Notes: generated by a model not told the origin, from the letters alone. DNA of 64,000 bases from Meghimatium bilineatum (GCA_034231615.1 CM067298.1:34168127-34232126); one strand, 5' to 3'; counted from the stretch's first letter, positions 37,081 through 49,459 are shown. Numbers and translations are program-made.

Positions 37081-37817
37081 AGACAAACACCAATTTATTT
37101 CTTTCATCATTTTTCGTCACATATGCTCGTTTTTTTCATGCCATGCTCGTCTTTGCTTGCAAAGGAGGAACACCATCATCATCAAATGTATTTTTAGAGG
37201 TTCCTCTGGGACTGTCACTTGACCAGCATTATTAGTACTTTGGTCGATACTTTTGAACAGTGTTCTGTTAAAGGAGGCAGAGTATACATCGTCAACCCCG
37301 AGAACAATGAGAAATCCTTTTTTATTTTTTTTATAAATGAAAGTTAATCATCAATTAGTCACGGGCTGACTACAGCCAGTGCGACCCACGTGGCCAAAGA
37401 CAGAGAACTCCAACTCTCTCCACGATATTTAACAGCACTGTTAAGTGGAAATGACAACAGGTTGATAGAAAATTAATTGGGTTGTTGTTGTTGATTTTGC
37501 TGCTTTTGTTCCTCCTATGACATTCCGTATGATTTTATTCTCAACCATCGATTGCTGTTTCTGTGGAATTATTTCTTATATGATCATTGTTAGATTGCCC
37601 AGAACTTCTGCTACTCCCGGATGACTGATTTACCTAATTCGCTTGTAGGATACCACGAGCTGACAGTCTTCTATCATTCAGATGAGATAACTTTCAATGT
37701 ATTTCTGCTGCCTCGAGATATAATGTTGATTCCTTACGAGCAGTTCAGATGTGAGTTTTCAGCGGCGCTCATCATAACGTAGGTCATTGAATAGGTTAGT
37801 CAACCTCCGCCAAACCT
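37081..37817. other. Nothing recognised
   Basis: No supported feature. A poly-T rich patch lies near 37,318-37,334. Confidence 0.4.
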
Positions 37818-38085
37818 CCATAGCCATGCCACGCATAATATCCATAGCCGCGTCACGCTCAAACATTATAGACGCATCACGCCCAACATACATAGCCGCG
37901 TCACGCTCAAACTTTATAGACGCGTCACGCTCAAACTTTATAGACGCGTCACGCTCAACATACATAGCCGTGCCACGCTCAATATCCACAGTAGGATCCA
38001 ACCCACATAGTCTCGCCACACCCAAACTCCATAGCTGGGCCACGCCCAACCTTCATATCCGCGTTATGCCCAACCTACAGATCCT
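37818..38085. repeat. Minisatellite, 24-bp unit, ~11 copies, CpG-rich
   Basis: Unit CGCGTCACGCTCAAACTTTA plus TAGA, with variants CATACATAGC and CATTATAGA. The period is a multiple of three, so eight-residue repeats appear in frames on both strands. Those are by-products. Confidence 0.95.
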
Positions 38086-38294
38086 AGCCTAACTATTATC
38101 TGTTCCTTTTCGTTCCTATTTCGACTCGGGCAGACATTAGTTGATAGATTGGCAACAGCTCATAAGAAATATATAATTGTCATTTATAGAAATCAAATCT
38201 CAGGAAGTCTTCTTCTTCTTCTCGTTCACTGTTTAACATGTCTACACAGCAAGTATTTTGTTATGAGTACATGTTAACCAAACATGTTACTTGA

Positions 38295-39165
38295 TGTCAT
38301 GGGTGCTAGTGAAGTATTAATGATACCATGGGTGATGGTGAAGTGTTAATGATACCATGGGTGATGGTGAAGTATTAATGATACCATGGGTGATGGTGAA
38401 GTATTAATGATACCATGGGTGATGGTGAAGTATTAATGATACCATGGGTGCTGGTGAAGTATTAATGATACCATGGGTGCTAGTGAAGTATTAATGATAC
38501 CATGGGTGATGGTGAAGTATTAATGATACCATGGGTGCTGGTGAAGTATTAATGATACCATGGGTGATGGTGAAGTATTAATGATACCATGGGTGATGGT
38601 GAAGTATTAATGATACCATGGGTGATGGTGAAGTATTAATGATACCATGGGTGCTGGTGAAGTATTAATGATACCATGGGTGCTGGTGAAGTATTAATGA
38701 TACCATGGGTGCTGGTGAGGTATACATGATACCATGGGTGCTGGTGAAGTATTAATGATACCATGGGTGCTGGTGAAGTATTAATGATACCATGGGTGCT
38801 GGTGAAGTATTAATGATACCATGGGTGCTGGTGAGGTATACATGATACCATGGGTGCTGGTGAAGTATTAATGATACCATGGGTGCTGGTGAAGTATTAA
38901 TGATACCATGGGTGCTGGTGAGGTATACATGATACCATGGGTGATGGTGAAGTATTAATGATACCATGGGTGCTGGTGAGGTATACATGATACCATGGGT
39001 GCTGGTGAAGTATTAATGATACAATGGGTGCTGGTGAAGTATTAATGATACCATGGGTGCTGGTGAAGTATTAATGATACCATGGGTGCTGGTGAAGTAT
39101 TAATGATACCATGGGTGATGGTGAAGTATTAATGATACCATGGGTGCTAGTGAGGTATACAAGAT
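38295..39165. repeat. Minisatellite, 29-bp unit, ~30 copies
   Basis: The unit is built from ATGATACCATGGGTG and a(t/c)TGGTGAAGTATTA. Two variable positions define subtypes: GATG versus GCTG, and AAGTATTAATG versus AGGTATACATG. Subtypes are arranged in runs, with GATG mostly on the left and GAGGTATACATG only in the centre and right. No spacers, so not a CRISPR array. Confidence 0.97.
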
Positions 39166-40979
39166 GCAATGGATGCAACATGCTTGCTTGGGCAGTAGTA
39201 AGGTCCTCTCGATGTAGAGGATGACCCGACCACTCTAAGTTTACAATCTCTGTTTTTTCAAGGGAAATTCGTTCTGAAATGTATTCTTCTCTTTGGATGT
39301 TCTGAACTCCTCACGATCTGGCAGCAGCCAATGGAATATTTAAATATTAAAATGTCTCTTGTCCATCATTTTCTTTTGCAATTCTAACCACTTTTACCAG
39401 TAACCATAGTTAGCTGAAACACCATCCACACTGCATATCGACCCATCAGTCCATAAGTTATTGTATCTCCTCAAGATATCCCACATGTAATCACTGACCA
39501 CATACACTCTGTGTGGTTTTACTGGTCTACTCTGGTTACCTGCATAACGTTTTTGATACATCATACCTCTCTGTACGTGACCTTCCTGTAGTCTTATCAA
39601 GGCTGAAGGTTTGCAAGCACAGTAATATCAGTCGGTCATTTATACTATCTCCTTAAATATACCAGGTCGGTCCATTGTTTGTCAGTTTCCCATGCTCGCT
39701 GCACTAAAAAAAACCATTTTAGTATTCATTCGAACACCGTCCTCTCCAGGCACAGATATGACATCGATCGATTGTTATCTTTGTAGATCGTTCTACCGAC
39801 TTGCAACCAGTGCCTGATGGTCATCCGTTCTTGATCTTTCTTAAAATTATCAATGAGACCCTGAAAAGGCATACCTGAGTGAAGATTTGGACATTTCAAC
39901 CACGCTATTACCCTGGTTACTGTCGCAATCTCTATCAACATCATAATGTAGCCAAAGTGAACTTCTGATCACATCAAAAGTACTACTGTCTTGCCTCATC
40001 AGTATCTTTCTAAACTATGCCGTAAACACCATGATCTTCTCACATTCCAAACAACAGCACAATATTTATACATTACGTTATCGCTCTCGGCTGTATTCTT
40101 TTTCAATCATGTTCTGAACATTTGCTTCTACCACCAACGGCTTATGTAACCAACACGTTCTGTCAACTGATGTTTACTGAAAAGGCATTAAGTAGTTCCG
40201 ATGTCTCATTCTCTAATTCTGCGCAATGATATATTTTATCTGGTGACATACATGTTGTATAATTTCCTCCGCAGGACCCATTAAAGATTATCCAACAACT
40301 ATACATTCGAGTATTACTCTTTTTCTACACTCGTGTGCCTCTTTATATAGCCAGAAAACTGCATCTTTACGAGATCTAGCGGACGTGAAATCGCTAAAAC
40401 ATGTATACACTTCATAATATACAAATTAACGCACATGAAAATATGAAGAACCAAACTACGGAAGAATATAACTTTTAGGAGAAATTTAAAGAAATAACAT
40501 TGGCTTCATCGTTAGCAAGACCTCTGGCAGCAGCCGAGATCACTAACTACATTCAGCTGGTGATGTAGATAACTCAACCTCAAATACAAACTGTAATGTC
40601 CTTGCGCCAATTACCACTATGCGTGATTCTATGTAAAATGGCAGTAGAATGGCGCGAAGTGCCAGCTGTGTTATTTCTAATGACTACAAATGTAAGTTCA
40701 GTTCAATGTTCAGGACCCTTCTCATGGAATATATAGTTTCTTTCTGATGGTGTTATAGATCGCGGTGTAGCCATGTGAAATTCCTGCTACAACACTGAGA
40801 CAGGATTAGTAAATCGTCAGTGAGAACTAAACAGATTTTCCCGAAGACGACTACTAATATTAAACAAAGAAGGGATGAAAAGAAAAGAAAACAAAAATAA
40901 AAATTTGCTACAATCAACATATGTGGAATAAACAAATAAAGGAAATAAGACCTGATAGATGAAATGAAAAGGAGAAACA
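39166..40979. other. Unrecognised, possible minus-strand coding remnant at 39.4-40.4 kb
   Basis: Two minus-strand frames (39394-39600 and 39726-39944), with patches between them, have protein-like composition, for example RHWLQVGRTIYKDNN and KPHRVYVVSDYM. Further minus-strand patches to about 40,380 (VFWLYKEAHECRKR) suggest one decayed longer protein. I cannot name the family with confidence. Confidence 0.35.
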
Positions 40980-43105
40980 TCAAAATTCTACGATTAGCAG
41001 ATACGAGGATTAAAGATAGTGGATGTAAGAAACTATATCAAAATTACACGCTCCTATACGGTGGAGTTGATCCGCTTCAAAGGTGAAGCTCGGAGTGGTC
41101 TTTTACGTACATCCGATACTAGCTAAAACATTGTTCAAATTACACATCAGAATGAACGATCAATGCTGGTCAGGATTACAATAGTCCATGTAAATACCAC
41201 ATTTATACATATCTATGCCCCATGTAACATACCAAACAACGAAACGAAATAGAGGAATTTTTTGAGGATGTAAACAGATTAATAAAAGCAGCAACAATTA
41301 TGACGACTGATCTATTTTGAGAGATTATAAAGCACATCTTGGCGCAAATAGAGAAAGAATGGAGGAATATAAAGGACCATTCGGCGACACAAGAAACAAG
41401 ATTAACGATAACGGATATAAACAAATAGATACATGCATCCAGCACAACCTCTCTAAACGAACACCTTCTTTAAACATAGACAGTCGCAAGTTTACGCATT
41501 GTATAAATTGGACAGCGTGGAATTCAAGAACCCGACAGATTTTATACTCACAAAAAAACCACTAGACTAAAAATAAGAGACGAACGATTAATACCTAACA
41601 TATGTGCAGACACTGATTATAAGTCAGTAATAATAACAGTCAAGACAAACAGAGCGAAAAATAACAAGTACAAAAAAAGCTAAATGCACCAATGTCAAAT
41701 AGATATATAGAAATTGGAAGAACCTAACATGCGAGATAAATATATCCAGGAAGGTAACGAAGAATTCACAAAACTATCAGAAAACAACCACACATAGAGG
41801 AAGAATGGAAACAGTTCAAAAATGCTATAATTCAAACAACATGAAACGTAAGTTGATATAGAAACCATAAAGGGACGAGTCCAAAAATAAAAACTTCATG
41901 GACAGAAGAAGTAAAGAACTCAATGACAAATATTAACAAAATATAGAGAAATGGGCAACAGACAAAACACATGAAGACTATTTAGCTTACAAGACAGCAA
42001 ATAATAATACCAAGACAATAATCAAATAAGCGTGGCAAGATTATGGAGAAATGCTTAAATAGGATAGACAAAACGCATCGAAGATGTTCTGCAAGAAAGT
42101 ACAAAACATGAGAAATAGACAAAGATATGTATGAGACAACAGAAATACTCAACGTTGAACACCTACATACTAAATAGGACCGAAGAAATCACGGGGAGAT
42201 GAAAAAAAAATAATTCAATTAGGTGTTAAATTTAAAGGTTGGAGAAGTGATAATAATAATATATACATTAGAAGAAGACCTGGAACCATACATTCTAACA
42301 TTTGAAATTTAAGGCGAAATTAAACATGCACCAAATAGCAAAGCACCAGAAATAGACGGAATACCTATAGACTTAATAAACATGCTAACAATGACTGGTA
42401 TAAAGTGACTACACAGCCTGTTCAATGCGAAATGGAAGACACAAGACACACCACCGGAGTAGAATACAGCAGTGATTGTACCCATCTGGAAGGAAAAAAA
42501 TGCAATAAGAGGGACTGCACTAAGTATAGAGGCATATCACTCTTAAGCAAAATAGGAAACATCTTCAGGAAAATACTAAAGAGAAGGATGCTCGCATATA
42601 TAGAACCACAGCTCAACAACACACAAATGTGCTTTCGGAAAAATAAAAGCTGCACAGATGCAACTTCCCCCTCAAATAACTATCAGAAGGGACGACAGAA
42701 CATAATCAAGACTTATATTTAGCTTTTGTAGACAAAGAAAATTCTTTCGACAGAGTGGGTAGAGCACAGCTATGGTTAACAGGACAGACATATTGAGTTT
42801 CTCTGCACTTTATACTGAGGAGAATGAGGATATTTGACAAAGAACAGGCACCATCCCAATAAAGAAACATATTAAAATACAGCAGATCATACAGTTTGCA
42901 TACATCTGCAGACTACCATCAGATAGCATACCACAGCAAGCTATGCTACACAGATACAGTGAAGGCAGACTCGCCACGAAAATGATTGACCACCGAGATA
43001 AAAAGGGCAACAGATTCCACAATATACTTAGCATCCACGAGGGCTATCTCCAGAAAACCCTTCAACCCCTGACGTTGAAAAGCAACAGAGGGTTTAGCGA
43101 ATAGA
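40980..43105 (+). pseudogene. Long degenerate LINE: endonuclease, partial RT, internal deletion, 3' end
   Basis: Order on the plus strand: a start of the AP-endonuclease domain (41,080-41,250, GVVFYVHP), then RDYKAHLGANRERMEEYKGP and FGDTRNKINDNGYKQIDTC (41,320-41,440), the GDFNAxxG-type catalytic block with Arg in place of the usual Gly. Next come KFTHCINWTAWNS, a linker (EEWKQFKNAI, TSWTEEVKNS), the RT start (NSKAPEIDGIPIDLI; VIVPIWKEKN; YRGISLLSKIGNIFRKILKRRM, about 42,320-42,600) and CFRKNKSCTDA. RT palm motifs are missing: reading jumps at about 42,785-42,835 to the C-terminal HIK-QQI-QF...LPSDSIP region. The end is RKPFNP followed by AATAGATATATAGATAG. Many stops. Confidence 0.88.
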
Positions 43106-43110
43106 TATAT

Positions 43111-43339
43111 AGATAGGGATTCTTCTTACTAATGTAGACCATCTGAAAAAATGGTTCCCAATGTGCTTCTTTTTTCTGTTACGTCTAGAACTATGTTTCT
43201 TATTTATATACCTACGTCGACTCAAGGCTACAACCTCCGTAACCTAACGCAATAATCAGATATCAATATCGTCTAGCTGTGGTGCGCTGTTTACCAATAA
43301 AACAAATGTGTGCGCCTCCCGAAATCTGTATTCTTAATT
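43111..43339. other. Short AT-rich spacer
   Basis: No feature recognised between the LINE end and the inverted-repeat element. Confidence 0.4.
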
Positions 43340-44066
43340 CAGGGTTGCCATATTGGCCAAGGTATGTCTAAATTTTTCAAATTTAATCATTTTTAAATGC
43401 TACTGACCGTGATAATTATTGTGGCCTTTTTGAAAACATGTACTTTTCCATAATTTCTTCTTTAACGTGTTGTATTTCTTCTTTATAAATTGTATGGCAG
43501 GTCCATTTGTGGATATTAACTAGTATATAAATACGGCCGACTCCAATCATGTATAAATGTCGAAGGTGGAGTACATGTTACAATAAGGTATTTGATATTT
43601 ATTTTTCTCAGGATATCTAAGTGGAAACCTTGTTAAATCTAATGAAACATAATACAGCAAAAGAAAAGAGCATACATCTTGAAAACAAAAACAAAACACT
43701 AGAAAATACCTGGACAATGATTTAACTAAAACCTTATTTAATATACAGTGAAAAGTAAAATGTCTAGTTTTACAATGTACACTATTTTTAAGTATTCGCA
43801 TTTGATTTCACGTCTAGAGAAAGCTCAGACTCTCAAAATAAAATTAACATAACTAAATTTAAGTTAGCAATAAGATATGTGTCATCATGAAATTAATAAA
43901 TGTTGAGAATTGGAGAGAAGTAATACAAGTTCAAGTTTATAGAAAGGTAGCATGCTCTAAAATTCAGAATTTATTTGTAATTTATACAAAATTTTGAATG
44001 TTGCCGGTTTCACATTTTTTTACCAAAAATATGGCCATAAACCGTAGAAACCATATGGCAAACCTG
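43340..44066. mobile_element. Non-autonomous hAT-like element with terminal inverted repeats
   Basis: The left end CAGGGTTGCCATATTGG and the right end (minus strand) CAGGTTTGCCATATGG match at about 14 of 16 positions. CAGGGTTGCCA-type termini are common in hAT elements. The 727-bp interior is AT-rich and carries no transposase. No clear 8-bp target duplication was found, so the family call is tentative. Confidence 0.6.
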
Positions 44067-44804
44067 ACATGTACTGACAAACAAGAGGGAATGTTGTCCC
44101 AACTTCCTCTTCAATTATTGTGAGACTGGCGTCACAAAATTGTCTTTAGATAATGTTCGCAATTTCCACTGTAGAGTAGCAAAACAACATAGAAAACGTC
44201 CTTGACGGAACAATAAATGGAGAGAGAATACTGTTTTATAGGGACATATACTTCTTGTTTGAATAATAAGAGAAAAGAACATGTATTTATACCTCACATG
44301 AGATGTTTTAGCTATTTATAGCGACTATAAACTAGCAAACCTGACAATTTGAACCGAATATCCTGGCAGAAATTGCATGCAATCTGGAATCAGTGACTTG
44401 AAACGCGTCACAATATCATAGCTGTAAAAGTCAAGCTGGCTGTCATTACAGACTTCACGTATACCCTGATGCCATTATATTGTCATATAACTGGCCTAGT
44501 GACATTTAACTGTAGAAACGTAGGCCTTAAATTAAGGTATAGCCAAGCCGAACGGTTCATTTCTTTCTCCATGAAGGGAAACATGTGCTATTACGAAGAT
44601 AAAATATTAGAACAAAGGGTGGGCAATATCAACTGGAAATTATCAGTTGTATCCTTTTCTTACAAAGAACAACGCAATGTTTCTCAAATAAGCAACCATT
44701 TGGGATAGACGATCCTGTTTTTACCAACTTCATGTCCCTAGAGTTGTCTTTTATTTTTTTAATTTTTTTTTTCATTTTCTCTTTCTTTTCGCTTTATATC
44801 CATT
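44067..44804. other. Nothing recognised
   Basis: The 79-codon frame at 44469-44708 matches no remembered family. A T-rich run lies at 44,750-44,790. Confidence 0.4.
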
Positions 44805-45185
44805 TATGTCTTGCAGCATAAGGGGTAGAAGTGTTCTTGGGAGATGACTTTTTTGTTTGCTTTATATATGTTTGATTTCGTTGATTTTTTATTTCTGTAA
44901 TCCATCGCTTGCACGGTCTCCCGCTGGCTGTGTATCCATTGTGTCTGTATAGTAATGCTTTTCGAAGGGCACTGTCTGATGGTAGTATGGACGGATGCGA
45001 AAAAAACTCAATCTATTGTCTTCTGATGTAATCTAGAATTGACATTCTGTTTGTTAGTCTGTTTCGTTTCTGATTCTGTCTCTTATTGTTACTCCGAGGA
45101 TTCGACGCAAACATGTCATTTCCCCCGTAACATGTTATCTTTTTGATTCTGCTGTTTGTGCCCACGTTTGACAGTAGTAGCATCT
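44805..45185 (-). pseudogene. LINE C-terminal fragment, diverged copy
   Basis: The minus strand reads LRRILGVTIRDRIRNE, a degraded QRRQQI-FF-like segment, a TVPFEKHYYTDTM region and a KRWITEIK-like block, then SPKNTSTPYAA. It aligns over its length with the adjacent copy at 45217-45870. Two copies in the same orientation may be a local duplication or nested insertions. Confidence 0.75.
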
Positions 45186-45216
45186 ATCTATCTAGCTATA
45201 CGCTGTATCCCTTGTT

Positions 45217-45870
45217 CGCCTTGCGGCATCAGGGGTAGAAGAGTTCTCTGGAGATGGCCTTCCTGTTTGCAGTTTGTAAGCTTGTGCTTTTGGCTTCTTT
45301 GATTTCTGTAATCCATCTTTTACATGATATGCCTCTGGCTTTATAGCCTTTATGTCTATGTCGCATGTCCATATGTGGCATGCTATCTGTTGGTAGTGTG
45401 AAAGCGTGTGAAAAAAACTGTATCTGTTGTCTTTTCATGTGTTCCAATACTGGCCATGTTTTGGTTTTCTGTCTGATGTTATTGTTTCTGATTCTATCTC
45501 TTAATGACACTATGATCGCCTTATATAATGCAATTTTGGTGTTCATGCTCACATGTTTTTTTTTTGAGAGAATAAGAGACATCTGCCCTAAGATCTGGTA
45601 TGCCATGTTGCATCTCTGTTGGTTAATTTTTGTGTTTTTCTCACTTGATGATATAATGCTTTCAGGACACGTGAATTGATTCACTTTTTTAAGTTGCTGA
45701 TCATTGATTAGAAAAGTGACGCTTCATTCTGTTATTGCGATTGACATTACCTCAGTTTTTTTCTGTGTTTGTCTTCATGTTAAAATCTCTACATGTTGTG
45801 TGGAGTCTATTTATATGTTGTTGTAGTTGCTGTTTTAGTGTTACTCAATTTTATTTTTAACTTAATGAAA
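45217..45870 (-). pseudogene. LINE RT thumb and C-terminus, 3' end in TAGATAG
   Basis: From 45,870 leftward: QQLQQHINRLHTTCRDFNMK and NTEKTEV (thumb start), then an open 151-codon stretch (45229-45684) with VNQFT, SIISSSEKNTKINQQRCN, the RDRIRNNNIRQKT segment and MKRQQIQFFSHAFTLPTDSM. The end is a CKRWITEIKEAK block and ISRELFYP. The 3' end on the minus strand continues GGGATACAGCGTATAGC then TAGATAGATAG. This is the same family as the end of 40980-43105. The 151-codon stretch is the longest uninterrupted LINE frame in the window, but the RT core is absent. Confidence 0.88.
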
Positions 45871-45959
45871 ATAGTATACTCAAGTGTGAAAAAATTGGAA
45901 TAGGAGGACTTGCTGGGTCCCCATGCTGAATTGAGTTTACTTGTCACGAGCCATAGAAT

Positions 45960-46215
45960 TAACAACATATTCTATAAAATATTTAACACACTACAATAGT
46001 ATCCTTCACTCTGTACATATTCTATAAAATATTTAACACACTACAATAGTATCCTTCACTCTGTACATATTCTATAAAATATTTAACACACTACAATAGT
46101 ATCCTTCACTCTGTACATATTCTATAAAATATTTAACACACTACAATAGTATCCTTCACTCTGTACATATTCTATAAACTACTGAACACGCTACAATAGT
46201 ATGCTTCACTGTGAC
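45960..46215. repeat. Minisatellite, 50-bp unit, 5 copies
   Basis: The unit contains TTCTATAAAATATTTAACAC and ACTACAATAGTATCCTTCAC. Internal copies appear identical, and the last (46,165-46,215) has several changes. Confidence 0.96.
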
Positions 46216-46834
46216 CAATTTTTTTAAAACAATATTTTTTCTTTTTTTTACCAATGACGTCACACTGGAATTGTAGCCGAGAGCGAATTCTCAACTGTCG
46301 ATTCTATCAGGCTGATTTTGTCTACTTAGTTTCTGCTGGACCTTATATACACTGACATAGGATTGATATGATTATTATTTATAACTTTCATTTCCATCTT
46401 GTCCATGTGAAATTGAATTATTAAAATTATAGCATGAATTCTTTTGCTAATTTATTCGATCTGAAAATGTAAAATACATCGCCATTAACAACATTATTTG
46501 CTTATTATTGTATAATATGGCAGTGTCTCACATCGAGGGATGGAAATATCATTATCCTGTTCCCTAGGAAAAATTATTTGATGTTATGCAAAATTTTTCA
46601 CAAAAATGGGATGTACTGATACAGCAGATTGCTTCTTGAATTGTGTTTTCGATTGAATGATTATTTGCATTCAGATACCGCATGTTTGAAGAAAAGCAGT
46701 AATGGTTAATGAAAAGTAAATTAGATCGTGATATTTCTGTCAAAACCAAAATATGTTTGGCACGTAATTTCTAAACAAAGTAGAACATTGCGTTTAATAT
46801 GGTAACAGCAACATATACAAACGTCTACATGACG
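46216..46834. other. AT-rich, nothing recognised
   Basis: No supported feature. Confidence 0.4.
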
Positions 46835-47470
46835 AAATGAATTAAAACTAGTGGATATATTCTTTGATTCTTGTTTCTTGATTCAAAAATAGCTTCACAG
46901 CACGCGGGACATTCACATAAGTGCTCCGCCCTCCGCTCCAGCAGCCATCCCAGTGTATGTAGACTCAAAGTCCCGGTCAGGTGTTGATTGTGTGATCTTC
47001 GTGACTTACCAAATAATTTACTTTTCCTTCCCTCACCTCTAGATACTCCCATTTATAAGATTCTCTGTATGTGTACGTTCTCAACCTCATTGACATCATC
47101 TGCATCTTGAAATGAGTTTATTACTGCCTTCATTAAGTCTGCTTTATCTCTTCTCAGCAATGTACCGTCTATCGCAGCATTGCCTGGCAATTATGTCGGC
47201 TCTCTCGTTTCCTCTGACCCCAGCATGACCAAGACAGTATATCCATATAATGCTCTGTACAACTGAGTTAGTCAATAAGTCCCAGCATTCTCTTCTTAGC
47301 ATGAACTTTTCTATCTTGCGCAACATGCTCTGAGAGTCTGTGAGTATTACCGAGTGTGTTGATGTATCAGTTATCAACCAATTAAGAGCTGCTGTAACTC
47401 CCTCTATCTCCATCCTCATGCTCGATGTGACAGTAGAATACGTAGAAGATTTCTCAATGAATAGTGGATA
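46835..47470 (-). pseudogene. LINE RNase H domain plus Cys-rich C-terminus
   Basis: The minus-strand stretch 47419-47144 reads EIEGVTAALNWLITD (catalytic-type Glu), VILTDSQSMLRKIEK (Asp) and IYCLGHAGVRGNERADIIA (final Asp), so the RNase H acidic residues are largely kept. After a stop at 47144 and a frame change comes GVSRGEGRKSKLFG (near 47,050), then TLGWLLERRAEHLCECPACC, a Cys-rich terminus like a zinc knuckle. Upstream RT is absent. Confidence 0.85.
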
Positions 47471-49459
47471 TCTTTGTTTGATCGAAGTTACGCATTAGAT
47501 ACTTGATAACTATACTACTTTTCTTTACTTTTTATCTTAAAAACCGCTACGTTTCTTAAGCGAGATGAGCATCTTGTTAAAAGTTAAACATATTTCTCAC
47601 ACTACGACGCAGGAGTTGCGTACATTTGAACCACATTTAATACTGAATGTCACCAATCTCAGAAGAAATGTGTCATCAATCGCAGTGTCCAAGTCTAACA
47701 GTAGAACATCAAGACATCTCATTTATTCTTCGCAAACTCATCGATTGTACGTGCCTTTGATGACATCATGTTTCCTCTCTCAAAGTATGAATCAATACTT
47801 TAAGGTACCAAAAGATAGTAGCGATTTGATTTCAATCGTGCTGTACGCATAGATACCTTATTTGACTTTTATATTTTTTCTGCCTTGATGATTGCTACAT
47901 TTTCACAAAAAATCTACGTATTTTTGAATGTATTTTCATTGTTTAATGTGTCTTAACCTCGCTCATTGTTTTTCATCCACATAATGTCAACCAACAAATA
48001 TAAATTAAATAGTAACAACCGAGATGTAATGTATGTACATATTATTTGGTGAGACGAGAAAAGAAATAATAATACTGGTAATATCAGGAACAAGTAGGCA
48101 TCATAGCTGTTATAGTGTAATCATATTACGACGCAACTTCAATACAGATTATAGCAGAGAAAAATGACGCTGAAGTCTATGGGGAAAATACCAAGAGGAG
48201 AATCTAGAAAATGTTGTATTTGTGGGGTAAACAGGAAACTAGCTCAACACCGCACACATCACAGATCATCTTCTTTCGCGTTCCCTCTCTCGTAACCAAC
48301 ATGGAGATTCGTGTGATTTCCGGCGGGGAGCAGGAAATACTGTGTGCTGGTACTTCCACAGCATATCTGTATTATTTGCACTTCGGAAGGTCCAGCAGAT
48401 TCGACGCCCAGCACACCTGTTTCTGTAATGCCTTTAATTCGGGTAGTGGGCTTCCCAAGTCTGTGATAGCCTTCCTATCTGTCGCAATTCGAAGGATGTG
48501 TGTCGATCCTACGCCGTAACGATTTTGCACCCACTGTTCCTTTTGGGCTATTCAGACCAAAACATCTCCCTGGGTGGCAGTGTCCATGGAGACGGCACTT
48601 AAGGATTTAGACTTGGGTCGACTACGCCCATCTCTCGCATGAGGTGTTCCGCTGCCAGTGGAATCGTATCGTGTAATTAGATGCATTGTGCATGTTTCTA
48701 AATGATTCTGAACATTTATCTCCGTGAGCATGATTCCGATATAGGAAATCATCGATGGTAGAGCTGGGTTCGGGTTAGTTAGCTCTCCTATCCGTGGTGT
48801 CATTCACCAACATAGTGAACCCCTACATTAAAATCGGAGTCTATGCACATGTTTTTAGTACCGGAGACTGGAACCTTATTCTTGAGCTGAACATAGTTTT
48901 AATTCATATTTCCTTTCAGCGTTTTCACGTTCCTTTTTGCACGTAGCTCTGAGCTCTTGCCCTTTGCTGCCCTCTCGATGCACACAATATGTTATATTTT
49001 TTTACTTTCACTATTCTTCTTGACTTTTACCAATTTCGCGAAAATTCCATTGACCACATCACCAATGCTCGAGCCGGACTGTTTTGCATCACTGTATGCC
49101 GACAGTGACCAAAAAATATTTTCCAGAATCTTCATGAACCGCTGTACTTATGTTTCCGGGGTACACAACGAGGACGTACTTTTGATATGTGGTTTATCTT
49201 AACGCAATGTTCGCAGAGATCGTTGCGATGTCCTTAGCACCCAAGTACAGATCAGATCTTTGTGACAAAACAATTGCTGCAATGAAGGATTAACAAAAAC
49301 AAAAAACCGGAATGATACAAATGAAACCGCATATAGTATACGAAGATAAAGCTGAGTTCAAGATATGATATTCTGTTATTATCACCTTCTTGTTATTTCT
49401 ACCATATATATTTACCCAAGATTGGTAAATGTAACTGTACAATCTAGCTTCCGATTCTC
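47471..49459. other. Unrecognised stretch with several short frames
   Basis: Frames of 81-102 codons occur at 47565-47852 (+), 48211-48519 (+), 48552-48803 (-) and 48957-49202 (+). The patch 48,200-48,800 is GC-richer and may be TE-derived, but I recognise no domain. Confidence 0.35.

Noticed and set aside
38295-39165. Possible CRISPR array (29-bp repeat length)
   Set aside because: Units are directly contiguous with no unique spacers, and the genome is eukaryotic.
39394-39944. Endogenous viral Rep/helicase fragment
   Set aside because: The resemblance rests on a few scattered residues and no HUH or Walker motif was seen. Kept only as an unidentified remnant.
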